DNA of 64,000 nt from Winogradskya consettensis. GTDB lineage: Bacteria > Actinomycetota > Actinomycetes > Mycobacteriales > Micromonosporaceae. The translations under genes were made by a program, and so were the position numbers. The DNA is taken from assembly GCF_018332715.1 (NCBI RefSeq), contig NZ_BOQP01000020.1, positions 40,749 through 104,748 on the forward strand, given 5' to 3'. Under the pieces are notes generated by a model. It was not told the origin of the DNA. It did not search any database and saw only the letters and a program-made list of their open reading frames with translations. Shown here in pieces: positions 56,954 through 64,000 of this stretch; within the stretch, counting starts at the first letter, position 1, and each line of letters opens with the position of its first letter.

Positions 56954-59731
56954 GTGGCGGGCAGGGTCAAGGACGAGGACATCGCGCTGGTCCGCGACCG
57001 GACCTCGATCGCGGACATCATCAGCGAGACCGTAACGCTGCGCTCAGCAGGCGGCGGCAACCTCAAGGGCCTCTGCCCCTTCCACGACGAGAAGACCCCG
57101 TCGTTCACCGTCTCTCCTGCCCGAAATGTCTATTTCTGTCTCGCGGGCGAGACCCGGGTCCTCACCGACCAGGGCGTCCGGCCGATCCGCGAACTCGCAG
57201 GTGGGCGCCACCGCGTCATCACCACGCACGGGCGATTCGTCGAGGCGCCGTTCCTCTCCTTCGGTGACCAGCCGGTCGTGCATCTCAAGCTGAGCCGCAA
57301 CGGCCAGAAGAAGACCATCCGGACCACGACCAACCATCGCTGGTTCATCCGCAGCCGCAGCAGGGGCGCGGAGAAGCGACTCGAACGCACCACGGCGGAG
57401 CTCAAGAAGGGCGACCGCCTCGCCCACGTCTTCCCCCGAGCCCTGTCCACCCGCGACGGCGGCCACAAACTGTCCCCCTTCGGCGTTGCCCGGGGTCTCG
57501 TGTTCGGCGGCGGAACGGCGCTGAACGGCGGCGGCGTCATGCCGCTCGGTGAGGACAGGGTCCAGGACCTGCTGAAATGGTTCCCGCTGAACGACACGTT
57601 CGTCGCAGAGGGCCGCATCACGGTTACCGACCTGCCGGCCTACTTTGTCAGTGACCTGCCACCGCTCACCGAGTCACACGCGTATCTGCACGGCTGGCTC
57701 GCGGGCTACTTCGGAGCCGATGGTGACGTCGCCGAGGACGGTGTCGTCTCGCTGACGTCGACCCTCCGCAAAAACCTTGAGCATGTCCGTGACCTGTGCA
57801 CAAGTATCGGCATTGGTACGTACGAAATCATCCGCTCAAATGGTCTTGGTCATGTCCTGACGCTCATGGGCGAGGACATTCCGGAAGAATTCTTCCTTAT
57901 CCAGGCTCATCGCGATCGTTTTGTGGCCGGGCGTAAGAAGTTCGAGCGCCGGGGCTGGGTGGTCGAGGGGATCGAGGATCACGGCGAGGTCGAAGAGGTC
58001 TTCTGCCCGGTCGTCGACGGCACCCACGCTTTTGTGCTCGAGGACAACATCCTCACCGGCAACTGCCACGGCTGTGGGGCGGGCGGGGATGCGATCAAGT
58101 TCCTCATGGATGCTGAGCATCTGACGTTTGTGGAGTCGCTGGAGCGGCTGGCTTCGAAGTCCGGGATTCAGCTTCGGTACGACAGCTTCGGCGACAACCG
58201 CGAGGGTGGGCAGCCGCGGCCGCAGGCGGGGCAGAAGCAGCGGCTCATTTCCGCGCATGCTGCTGCCGCGGAGTTCTACCAGGATCAGCTCGGTAAGGCG
58301 GGGGCGCGGAAGGCTCGTGAGTTCCTTGCTCAGCGTGGGTTCGGGCGGGACGCTGCGGAGAAGTACGGGTGCGGGTTCGCGCCTGAGGGCTGGGATCTGC
58401 TCGCCAAGCATCTGCGGCAGAAGGGGTTCACGCACGAGGAGCTGACCGCGGGTGGGCTTGCCAAGCCGGCTCGGTCCGGGTCGCTGATCGACCGGTTCCG
58501 GCGGCGGCTGATGTGGCCGATCCGGGATCTGAGCGGGGATGTCATCGGGTTCGGGGCGCGAAAGCTCTTCGATGACGATGACGGGCCGAAATATCTGAAC
58601 ACGCCCGAGTCGCCGCTCTACAAGAAGTCTCACGTGTTGTACGGCATCGACCTCGCGAAGCGGGAGATGGCCAAGCGGGGGCGGGCGGTCATCGTCGAGG
58701 GGTACACCGATGTGATGGCGTGTCATGAGGCGGGCGAGCCGACAGCGGTGGCGACGTGCGGGACGTCGTTCGGGGTGGATCACATCGGGGTGCTGCGGCG
58801 GCTGCTGATGGACAGCGACAGCTTCACCGGGGAGATCATCTACACGTTCGACGGGGATGCGGCGGGGCAGAAGGCGGCGTTGCGGGCGTTCGAGGAGGAT
58901 CAGCGCTTTGTCGGGCGTACCTTCATCGCGGTCAGCCCGGACAACATGGACCCGTGCGAGCTGCGGCTGGCCAAGGGCGATCTTGCCGTGCGCGACATGA
59001 TCGCCGGGCGGGAGCCGCTGGTGGACTTCGCGCTGCGGCAGACGCTGGGCCGTTTCGATCTCGACACGGTCGAGGGGCGGGTCGACGCGATGCGTAAGGC
59101 CGCGCCGCTGGTCGCCAAGATCAAGGACCGGGAGAAGCGTCCGGAGTACGCCCGCAAGCTCGCCGGTGACCTCGGCATGGACCTGGACCCGGTGCAACGC
59201 GCGGTGGCCCAGGCGATGACGCCCGACGCTCCCGTGGCCGCCCAGCGGCGGGCGCCGGACAGCCCGCAGCGGCAGGTCGAGCGGGAGACGTTGAAGCTGG
59301 CCCTGCAGTTCCCGGTGCTGGCCGGGCCGATGTACGACACGACCGAGCCCGAGTCGTACGGTGACCCGGTGTTGCGCAGTATCCGCCTGGCGATCGCCGC
59401 AGCCGGTGGGACTGCCGCCGCGACCGGTGGTGTGGTCTGGATCGAGGCGGTCCGGGACGCCTGTGACGATCTCGGTGGCAAGGCGCTGATCAACGAGCTG
59501 GCGGTCGAGCCGATGCGCATCGACGGCGAGGCCGACCTGCGGTATGTGCAGATCACGCTGGCCCGGCTGCAGGTCGGGTCGGTTACCACCCGGATCAAGG
59601 ATCTGAAGTCCAAGGTGCAGCGGCTCAACCCGGTCGCGCACAAGGACGAGTATCTTGCTCTTGCCGGTGAACTCTTCTCCCTCGAGCAGCACGCCCGTGC
59701 GCTGCGCGACCAGGCAGCAGGTGCCCTGTGA
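56954..59731 (+). CDS. dnaG: DNA primase interrupted by an intein
   Basis: The precursor has 925 residues, about 300 more than DnaG. Residues 1-61 and 371 onward form a normal primase of 616 residues. The zinc ribbon reads CPFHDEKTPSF ... NVYF then CHGCGAGGDAIKF, giving Cys-x2-His-x17-Cys-x2-Cys only after removal of residues 62-370. The Toprim domain follows (VIVEGYTDVMACHEAGE, IYTFDGDAAGQKAALRAF), then the C-terminal helicase-binding region. It makes RNA primers at the replication fork. The stop overlaps the next gene. Confidence 0.96.
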   Translation: MAGRVKDEDIALVRDRTSIADIISETVTLRSAGGGNLKGLCPFHDEKTPSFTVSPARNVYFCLAGETRVLTDQGVRPIRELAGGRHRVITTHGRFVEAPFLSFGDQPVVHLKLSRNGQKKTIRTTTNHRWFIRSRSRGAEKRLERTTAELKKGDRLAHVFPRALSTRDGGHKLSPFGVARGLVFGGGTALNGGGVMPLGEDRVQDLLKWFPLNDTFVAEGRITVTDLPAYFVSDLPPLTESHAYLHGWLAGYFGADGDVAEDGVVSLTSTLRKNLEHVRDLCTSIGIGTYEIIRSNGLGHVLTLMGEDIPEEFFLIQAHRDRFVAGRKKFERRGWVVEGIEDHGEVEEVFCPVVDGTHAFVLEDNILTGNCHGCGAGGDAIKFLMDAEHLTFVESLERLASKSGIQLRYDSFGDNREGGQPRPQAGQKQRLISAHAAAAEFYQDQLGKAGARKAREFLAQRGFGRDAAEKYGCGFAPEGWDLLAKHLRQKGFTHEELTAGGLAKPARSGSLIDRFRRRLMWPIRDLSGDVIGFGARKLFDDDDGPKYLNTPESPLYKKSHVLYGIDLAKREMAKRGRAVIVEGYTDVMACHEAGEPTAVATCGTSFGVDHIGVLRRLLMDSDSFTGEIIYTFDGDAAGQKAALRAFEEDQRFVGRTFIAVSPDNMDPCELRLAKGDLAVRDMIAGREPLVDFALRQTLGRFDLDTVEGRVDAMRKAAPLVAKIKDREKRPEYARKLAGDLGMDLDPVQRAVAQAMTPDAPVAAQRRAPDSPQRQVERETLKLALQFPVLAGPMYDTTEPESYGDPVLRSIRLAIAAAGGTAAATGGVVWIEAVRDACDDLGGKALINELAVEPMRIDGEADLRYVQITLARLQVGSVTTRIKDLKSKVQRLNPVAHKDEYLALAGELFSLEQHARALRDQAAGAL
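57137..58063 (+). mobile_element. Intein in DnaG (309 residues) with a LAGLIDADG-type motif
   Basis: The intein begins with Cys62 (CLAGETRVLTDQGVRPIREL, block A) and ends GTHAFVLEDNILTGN before the C-extein Cys (blocks F and G). Block B is TTTNHRWF. A dodecapeptide-like motif, GWLAGYFGADGDV, marks a DOD homing endonuclease region; only one clear motif is seen, so nuclease activity may be lost. The penultimate residue is Gly instead of the usual His. GC is lower near 57770-57910 than in the exteins. Confidence 0.93.
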
Positions 59732-60255
59732 TGAAACTATTCCGCCGCCGTCCGAAGCTGCCCGCCGACAGGACGCCGGCGTTGGAGCCCGATGAGCGCG
59801 TTCTGTGCTGGGCTCCGGCGCCCGACGACGCCGTGCTGGTCGCGACGAATCGTGGTCTCTGGCTGCCCGGCGGCACCCGGCTCGGCTGGCACGAGATCCA
59901 CAAGGCGGCGTGGTCCGGCAGGGAGCTGCTGGTCACCCCGGCGGAGATCGCCCAGCAACGCAATGGGTACGCCGTGCTGGTCGACGCTCCCGTGATCGGG
60001 TTCCTCCTGCTCGAGCCGGGGGAGTTGCCGGACCAGGTGCGGGCGCGGGTCACGCGCTCCGTCGCGTACACCTCGCATCATCCTCTTCCTCCCGAGGGCG
60101 GCGTGCGCGTTGTCGGGCGGCGGGTGAGTGGTGTCGACGGTCTGACCTGGTCGGTGCGGTACGACGCGAGGACCGCGGTCGACGCCGACCCCATCGTGGA
60201 GGTCACCGACGAGCTGGTGGCCTCGGCGCAGGAAGCGACGACCGTTATTCCTTAG
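59731..60255 (+). CDS. Conserved actinobacterial hypothetical protein following dnaG
   Basis: The 174-residue protein has a basic start (KLFRRRPKLP), then ERVLCWAPAPDDAVLVATNRGLWLPGGTRLGWHEIHKAAWSGRELLVTPA. It reads like a short beta-rich PH-like domain of the kind found in conserved actinobacterial proteins. No signal peptide or membrane helix is seen. The start may be the GTG at 59728, which overlaps the dnaG stop. Function unknown. Confidence 0.75.
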   Translation: MKLFRRRPKLPADRTPALEPDERVLCWAPAPDDAVLVATNRGLWLPGGTRLGWHEIHKAAWSGRELLVTPAEIAQQRNGYAVLVDAPVIGFLLLEPGELPDQVRARVTRSVAYTSHHPLPPEGGVRVVGRRVSGVDGLTWSVRYDARTAVDADPIVEVTDELVASAQEATTVIP

Positions 60256-60288
60256 TTTTTGTCGGACCCCCTGGCTAGGGTCTGGCTC

Positions 60289-61209
60289 GTGACTCTCATT
60301 CACGCCCGAGGGCTGGTCAAACGCTTCGAGGGCTTCACCGCGGTCGACGGCATCGACGTCGACGTGCAGCCCGGTGAGGCGTTCGGTTTCCTCGGTCCCA
60401 ACGGTGCCGGCAAGAGCTCCACGATGCGCATGATCGGGTGTGTCTCGCCGCCGACCGGTGGGGAGTTGCGCATCCTGGGCATGGATCCGGTGCGGGAGGG
60501 TCCGAAGATCCGGGCCCGGCTCGGGGTCTGCCCGCAGCTCGACAACCTCGACCTGGAGCTGACGGTCCGGGAAAATCTGACGACCTACGCGCGGTTCTTC
60601 GGGATCCCGCGCAAGGTCGCCCGGGCCCGCGCCGACGAGCTGCTCGACTTCGTGCAGCTCACCGAGCGGGCCGACAGCAAGGTCGAGCCGCTGTCCGGCG
60701 GCATGAAACGGCGGCTGACGATCGCCCGCGCGCTGGTCAACGAGCCCGAGATCGTGCTGCTCGACGAGCCCACCACGGGCCTCGACCCGCAGGCCCGTCA
60801 CCTGGTCTGGGAGCGGTTGTTCCGGCTCAAGCAGCAGGGCGTGACCCTCGTGCTGACCACGCATTACATGGATGAGGCCGAGCAGCTCTGCGACCGGCTC
60901 GTGGTGATGGACGCCGGGAAGATCGTCGCGGAGGGTTCACCGCGCGCGCTGATCGACCGCTATTCGACCCGCGAGGTGGTGGAGCTGCGCTTCGCGGCCG
61001 AGTCGCAGGAGCCCTTCGCCAGCAAGCTCGACGGCATCGGCGAGCGGGTCGAGGTGCTTCCCGACCGCATCCTGCTCTACGTCGAGCACGGCGACGAGGC
61101 GGTGGCCGAGGTGCAGGGCCGCGCACTCAGCCCGGCGGGCGTGCTGGTGCGCCGCAGCAGCCTCGAGGACGTCTTCCTGACCCTCACCGGCCGGACGCTG
61201 GTGGACTGA
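60289..61209 (+). CDS. ABC exporter ATP-binding protein (DrrA/NodI-like)
   Basis: The 306-residue ATPase has Walker A GPNGAGKSS, signature PLSGGMKRRLTIARAL and Walker B IVLLDEPTTGLD. A C-terminal extension with a LEDVFLTLTGR motif is typical of DrrA/NodI drug and oligosaccharide exporters. The GTG at 60289 gives the usual MTLIHARGLVKRF opening. It is followed by two permease genes in the same direction, at gaps of 1 and 10 bases. Confidence 0.92.
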   Translation: MTLIHARGLVKRFEGFTAVDGIDVDVQPGEAFGFLGPNGAGKSSTMRMIGCVSPPTGGELRILGMDPVREGPKIRARLGVCPQLDNLDLELTVRENLTTYARFFGIPRKVARARADELLDFVQLTERADSKVEPLSGGMKRRLTIARALVNEPEIVLLDEPTTGLDPQARHLVWERLFRLKQQGVTLVLTTHYMDEAEQLCDRLVVMDAGKIVAEGSPRALIDRYSTREVVELRFAAESQEPFASKLDGIGERVEVLPDRILLYVEHGDEAVAEVQGRALSPAGVLVRRSSLEDVFLTLTGRTLVD

Positions 61210-61210
61210 G

Positions 61211-61960
61211 ATGTTCTACGTCCTCGAGTATTACCTGATCAACTATCGCCGGGTGTGGCGCGGCAGCGTGCTGTCGTCGTTCATCCTGCCCCTGCTCACG
61301 ATGCTCGGCTTCGGCGTTGGCGTCGGCGCCTATGTCACCGGCGGTGTCGAGGGTGTGCCCTATCTGGACTGGATGGTTCCCGGGCTGATCGCGTCGACGG
61401 CCCTGCAGGTCGCGGTCGGCGAGTCCACCTGGCCGGTCATGGGCGCGTTCTCGTGGGACCGTCTCTACTTCGCACAGGCCGCGGCACCGCTACGGATCAC
61501 CGACATCCTCGACGGTCACCTGATCTTCGTGGTGCTGCGCACGCTGCTCAGCTCGGCGGCGTTCCTGGCGATCGCCGCGGCCTTCGGCACCCTGCACTCG
61601 TGGTGGGCGCTGCTGACCCTGCCGATCGCGGCGCTGGTCGGCCTCGCCGTGGCCACCCCGACGTTCGCCTACTCGGCGACCATCACCGTCGACAGCTACC
61701 TGTCGATCCTCTACCGGTTCGGCGTCATCCCGATGTCGTTGTTCTCGGGCGTCTTCTTCCCCGTGGAGTCGCTGCCGCTGGTGTTCAAATGGGTCGCGTA
61801 CGCGTTCCCGCTCTGGCACGCCGTCGACCTCAGCCGCGCCGCGACCCTCGGCATCGCCCCGGCCTGGTCAACCGCCGGGCACCTGCTCTATCTGGCGTTG
61901 TGGGTGGCCGCGGGCTGGCTCCTGGCACTGCGCCAATTCCGCCGCCGGCTCGTGCTGTGA
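61211..61960 (+). CDS. ABC-2 type permease (first)
   Basis: The 249-residue membrane protein has six hydrophobic segments (SFILPLLTMLGFGVGVGAYVTGG ... FGVIPMSLFSGVFFPVESLP) and the ABC-2 signature region near the fifth helix. It forms the membrane part of the exporter with the next gene product. The start follows the ATPase stop by one base. Confidence 0.9.
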   Translation: MFYVLEYYLINYRRVWRGSVLSSFILPLLTMLGFGVGVGAYVTGGVEGVPYLDWMVPGLIASTALQVAVGESTWPVMGAFSWDRLYFAQAAAPLRITDILDGHLIFVVLRTLLSSAAFLAIAAAFGTLHSWWALLTLPIAALVGLAVATPTFAYSATITVDSYLSILYRFGVIPMSLFSGVFFPVESLPLVFKWVAYAFPLWHAVDLSRAATLGIAPAWSTAGHLLYLALWVAAGWLLALRQFRRRLVL

Positions 61961-61970
61961 GGAATCCCTG

Positions 61971-62780
61971 ATGGTCACCCTGGTCCTGCCCCGCCTCATC
62001 TCCTACGAGGGCGCTGCCCGCCGCTCCGGCTACGTCGTCGAACGCAACGCGGCAACCCTCAGCCGCTCCTACTGGCTCGTGATGATCTCCGGCTTCCTGG
62101 AGCCCGTCCTCTACCTCTTCTCCATCGGCCTCGGCGTCGGCTCCCTCGTCGGCGACCTCACCCTCCCCGACGGCCGCGTCATCGAATACGCCGCCTTCGT
62201 AGCCCCGGCCATGCTCGCCTCGTCCTCGATGACCGGCGCCCTGTCCGAGACCACCTTCAATTTCTTCGGCAAAATGAAGTTCCGAAAGCTCTACGACGGC
62301 ATGCTCGCCACCCCTGTCCGCCCCATCGAGATCGCCCTCGGCGAGCTCGCCTGGGCCATGGCCCGAGGCAACATCTACGCCGCGGCCTTCCTGGTCATCA
62401 TGGTCGCGATGGACCTGACCACCCCCGCCCGCGCGGTCCTCGCCTTCTTCGCCGCCATCCTCGTCGGCTTCGCCTTCGGCGGCCTCGGCATGGCCCTCTC
62501 CACCTACATGAAAAGCTGGCAGGACTTCGACATCGTCGTCTCCGTCCAATTCACCCTCTTCCTCTTCTCCGGCACCTTCGTCCCCGCCACGTCCTACCCC
62601 GCGGCGCTGCGCTGGCTGGTCGAGGCCACCCCCCTCTACCGCGCCGTCGACCTCATCCGCGCCCTGACCACCGGCAGCGCAGGCTGGTTCCAGCTCCTCG
62701 ACATCGCCTACTTGCTGGCCGCCCTCGCCCTCGGCCTGACCATCGCCGGCCGCCGCATGGGCAAACTCCTCCTCAAGTAG
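61971..62780 (+). CDS. ABC-2 type permease (second)
   Basis: The 269-residue membrane protein is also of the ABC-2/NodJ type: YWLVMISGFLEPVLYLFSIGLGVGSLVGD, MTGALSETTFNFFGKMKFRKLYDGMLATPV and FTLFLFSGTFVPATSYPAALRWLVEATPLYRAVDLIRAL. Two different permeases with one ATPase suggest a heterodimeric exporter. The transported compound is unknown. Confidence 0.9.
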   Translation: MVTLVLPRLISYEGAARRSGYVVERNAATLSRSYWLVMISGFLEPVLYLFSIGLGVGSLVGDLTLPDGRVIEYAAFVAPAMLASSSMTGALSETTFNFFGKMKFRKLYDGMLATPVRPIEIALGELAWAMARGNIYAAAFLVIMVAMDLTTPARAVLAFFAAILVGFAFGGLGMALSTYMKSWQDFDIVVSVQFTLFLFSGTFVPATSYPAALRWLVEATPLYRAVDLIRALTTGSAGWFQLLDIAYLLAALALGLTIAGRRMGKLLLK

Positions 62781-63448
62781 CCCCACCCACAGGCCGGCCG
62801 CGCAGCCTTTCCCGACGTGCGGCGCCGGCTCGCGGCACTGGCTCTTGGCCTGTGTTGTGCGGCGCCGGTTCCGGCTTGCGGCACTCCGGCCTGCGGCACT
62901 CCGGCTTGCGGCACTCCGGCCTGCGGCACTCCGGCCTGCGGCACTCCGGCCTGCGGCACTCCGGCCTGCGGCACTCCGGCCTGCGGCACTCCGGCCTGCG
63001 GCACTCCGGCCTGCGGCACTCCGGCCTGCGGCTTGCGGTCTGCGGCCCGCGGCTTGCGGTCTCCGGCGCCGGCTTGCGGCCTGGGGTACCGACCAGCGAC
63101 TTGCGGTACCGACCAGCGGCCTGGGTAGGCGGTGCCAGCTCGTGGTGTGCGGCGTCAGCTTGTGGTGTGCGGCGTCAGTTTCCGGTTTGCGGTTCTGGCC
63201 CGCGGCGCTGGCTCTCGGCCTGTGGAGTGCGCGGTCAGTTTCCGTTTTGCGGTTCTGGCCCGCGGCACTGGCTCCCGGCCTGTGGTGTGCGGTGCCGGTT
63301 GTCGGTTTGCGGCACCGGTCTGCGGGGCCGGCTTCCGATCTTCGGCGTGCTGCGTCAGCTCCCGGTGTGCGGCCTGTGGCACGCGGCGGCGGGTTTCGGC
63401 CCGTGACGGGCGGCTGTCGGCAAGGGGTGCCTACGCGATGATCGAGGT
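62781..63448. repeat. 668-bp repeat-rich region without a supported gene
   Basis: From about 62871 to 63035 a 15-bp unit (CGGCACTCCGGCCTG) is repeated about ten times almost without change. From 63035 to about 63400 longer degenerate units continue (GGTTTGCGGTTCTGGCCCGC and related). Since 15 is a multiple of three, open frames with Pro-Ala-Cys-Gly-Thr or Pro-Gln-Ala-Gly-Val repeats appear on both strands; no ribosome-binding site or codon pattern supports them. Confidence 0.85.
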
Positions 63449-63898
63449 ATGTGGATCCGCGAGACCGAGGCGTTTCTGATGTCGATGCTTGGTGACGCCG
63501 GCGTGGATCCGAGCAGGGTGACTGCGGCTGAGGTTCGGGCGACTGTCGAAGTGTTCCGGGCGTTTGCCGTGCTGCCGGTTGAGGGGGCGGCGTTGTCCGA
63601 GGAGGACGGTGATGGTGTTCTGGCTCAGTGCGGGAGGGACGAGCGGGGGTTCTCGGCCGACCTGACGCGGCAGTTCATCGAGGCTGGGGGTGGGGACTTC
63701 CGGACATGGCAGCTGAGCTGTAGTTTCCGCTGGGGTGCCGGGGCGGGCGCCGAGATGGTGGCGCCGGGTCATCTCTGGTCGTTCGGGAGGGACTTCGGCG
63801 AATTCTTCGCAGACGCCATGGCCCTTCCCGGGTGGGCCTGGGCGCTCGAGGGCCGGGAAACACCCCGGGAACTCACGATTGCGCTCACCGAGGTCTGA
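63449..63898 (+). CDS. Hypothetical protein
   Basis: This 149-residue acidic protein opens WIRETEAFLMSMLGDAGVDPSRVTAAEVRATVEVFRAFAVLPVEG and contains many aromatic residues (FRTWQLSCSFRW, HLWSFGRDFGEFFADAMALPGWAWALEG). No signal peptide, membrane helix or known motif is seen. Codon third positions are GC-rich as in real genes here. Its stop codon is inside the first unit of a tandem array. Confidence 0.6.
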   Translation: MWIRETEAFLMSMLGDAGVDPSRVTAAEVRATVEVFRAFAVLPVEGAALSEEDGDGVLAQCGRDERGFSADLTRQFIEAGGGDFRTWQLSCSFRWGAGAGAEMVAPGHLWSFGRDFGEFFADAMALPGWAWALEGRETPRELTIALTEV

Positions 63899-64000
63899 GC
63901 GCGGGGGTCTGAGCGCAGGGTCTGAGAATCAAGCCTGTGCGCATGGGCTGAGCCCAAGGCTTGTGCGCATGGGTGAGGCCCAGGGCTTGTGCGCGGGGGC
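63890..64000. repeat. Tandem array at the window end, anchored on a stop codon
   Basis: GAGGTCTGAGCGCG and GGGGTCTGAGCGCA are consecutive 14-bp units followed by a partial third. The TGA of the upstream gene (63896-63898) is in the first. A second series built on GGCTTGTGCGCATGGG continues to the edge of the window. Confidence 0.75.

Noticed and set aside
62817..63128. Open frame with a signal-like start followed by Pro-Ala-Cys-Gly-Thr repeats
   Set aside because: The repeats come from a 15-bp non-coding array that is open in several frames on both strands. There is no ribosome-binding site.

Overview
The window is high-GC DNA from a filamentous actinomycete, most likely of the family Micromonosporaceae (Actinoplanes-like). 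This rests on the strong GC bias at third codon positions, GTG starts with stop/start overlaps, DtxR/IdeR-type iron boxes, the protein families present, and the actinobacterial order phoH-ybeY-CorC/HlyC-cdd-like-era ... recO-uppS ... zur-glyS ... dusB ... dgt-dnaG. I ran no database search; family names come from motifs and lengths.

Layout. 0-10.3 kb is mixed: a secreted repeat protein cut by the window edge, an iron-boxed siderophore-binding lipoprotein divergent from panD, a methyltransferase/XRE pair, a GNAT/aldo-keto reductase pair, and an iron-boxed divergent pair (formyltransferase and L-ornithine/L-lysine N-monooxygenase) typical of hydroxamate siderophore assembly. 10.3-14.2 kb holds a GH3 glycosidase divergent from a class-C beta-lactamase-fold serine hydrolase. 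14.4-23.8 kb is the conserved RNA/ribosome/envelope block, from phoH to uppS and a histidine phosphatase. Era here carries an unusual disordered N-terminal extension of about 300 residues. 23.8-42.4 kb is accessory: an ECF41-type sigma factor divergent from an NmrA-like oxidoreductase, a HAD hydrolase with a thiamine-binding protein, LysR/DJ-1, two paralogous lipoproteins, a TPR protein, YceI, a Tat-exported PHP protein, VapBC, and a TPP-riboswitch-controlled thiamine-type ECF transporter. 42.4-46.2 kb is the zinc regulon (znuACB, an ArsR regulator, zur, with a Zur box). 47.1-60.3 kb returns to core genes (glyS, dusB, dgt, dnaG). Set among them are a decayed YefM-YoeB module, a Roadblock/DUF4388 cluster and a chemoreceptor. 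dnaG contains an in-frame intein at the zinc-ribbon cysteine. 60.3-62.8 kb is a DrrA/NodI-type ABC exporter, followed by a repeat-rich end.

A recurrent feature is short-period tandem duplication. At least ten intergenic arrays (periods about 5-41 bp) sit mostly at gene 3' ends. In five of them the first or last unit contains the stop codon of the flanking gene, and in one array the stops of both convergent genes are inside repeat units. Similar in-frame repetition is seen within coding sequences (Era N-terminus, the NmrA-like reductase, the Dgt N-terminus). No tRNA, rRNA, CRISPR array or insertion sequence was recognised.
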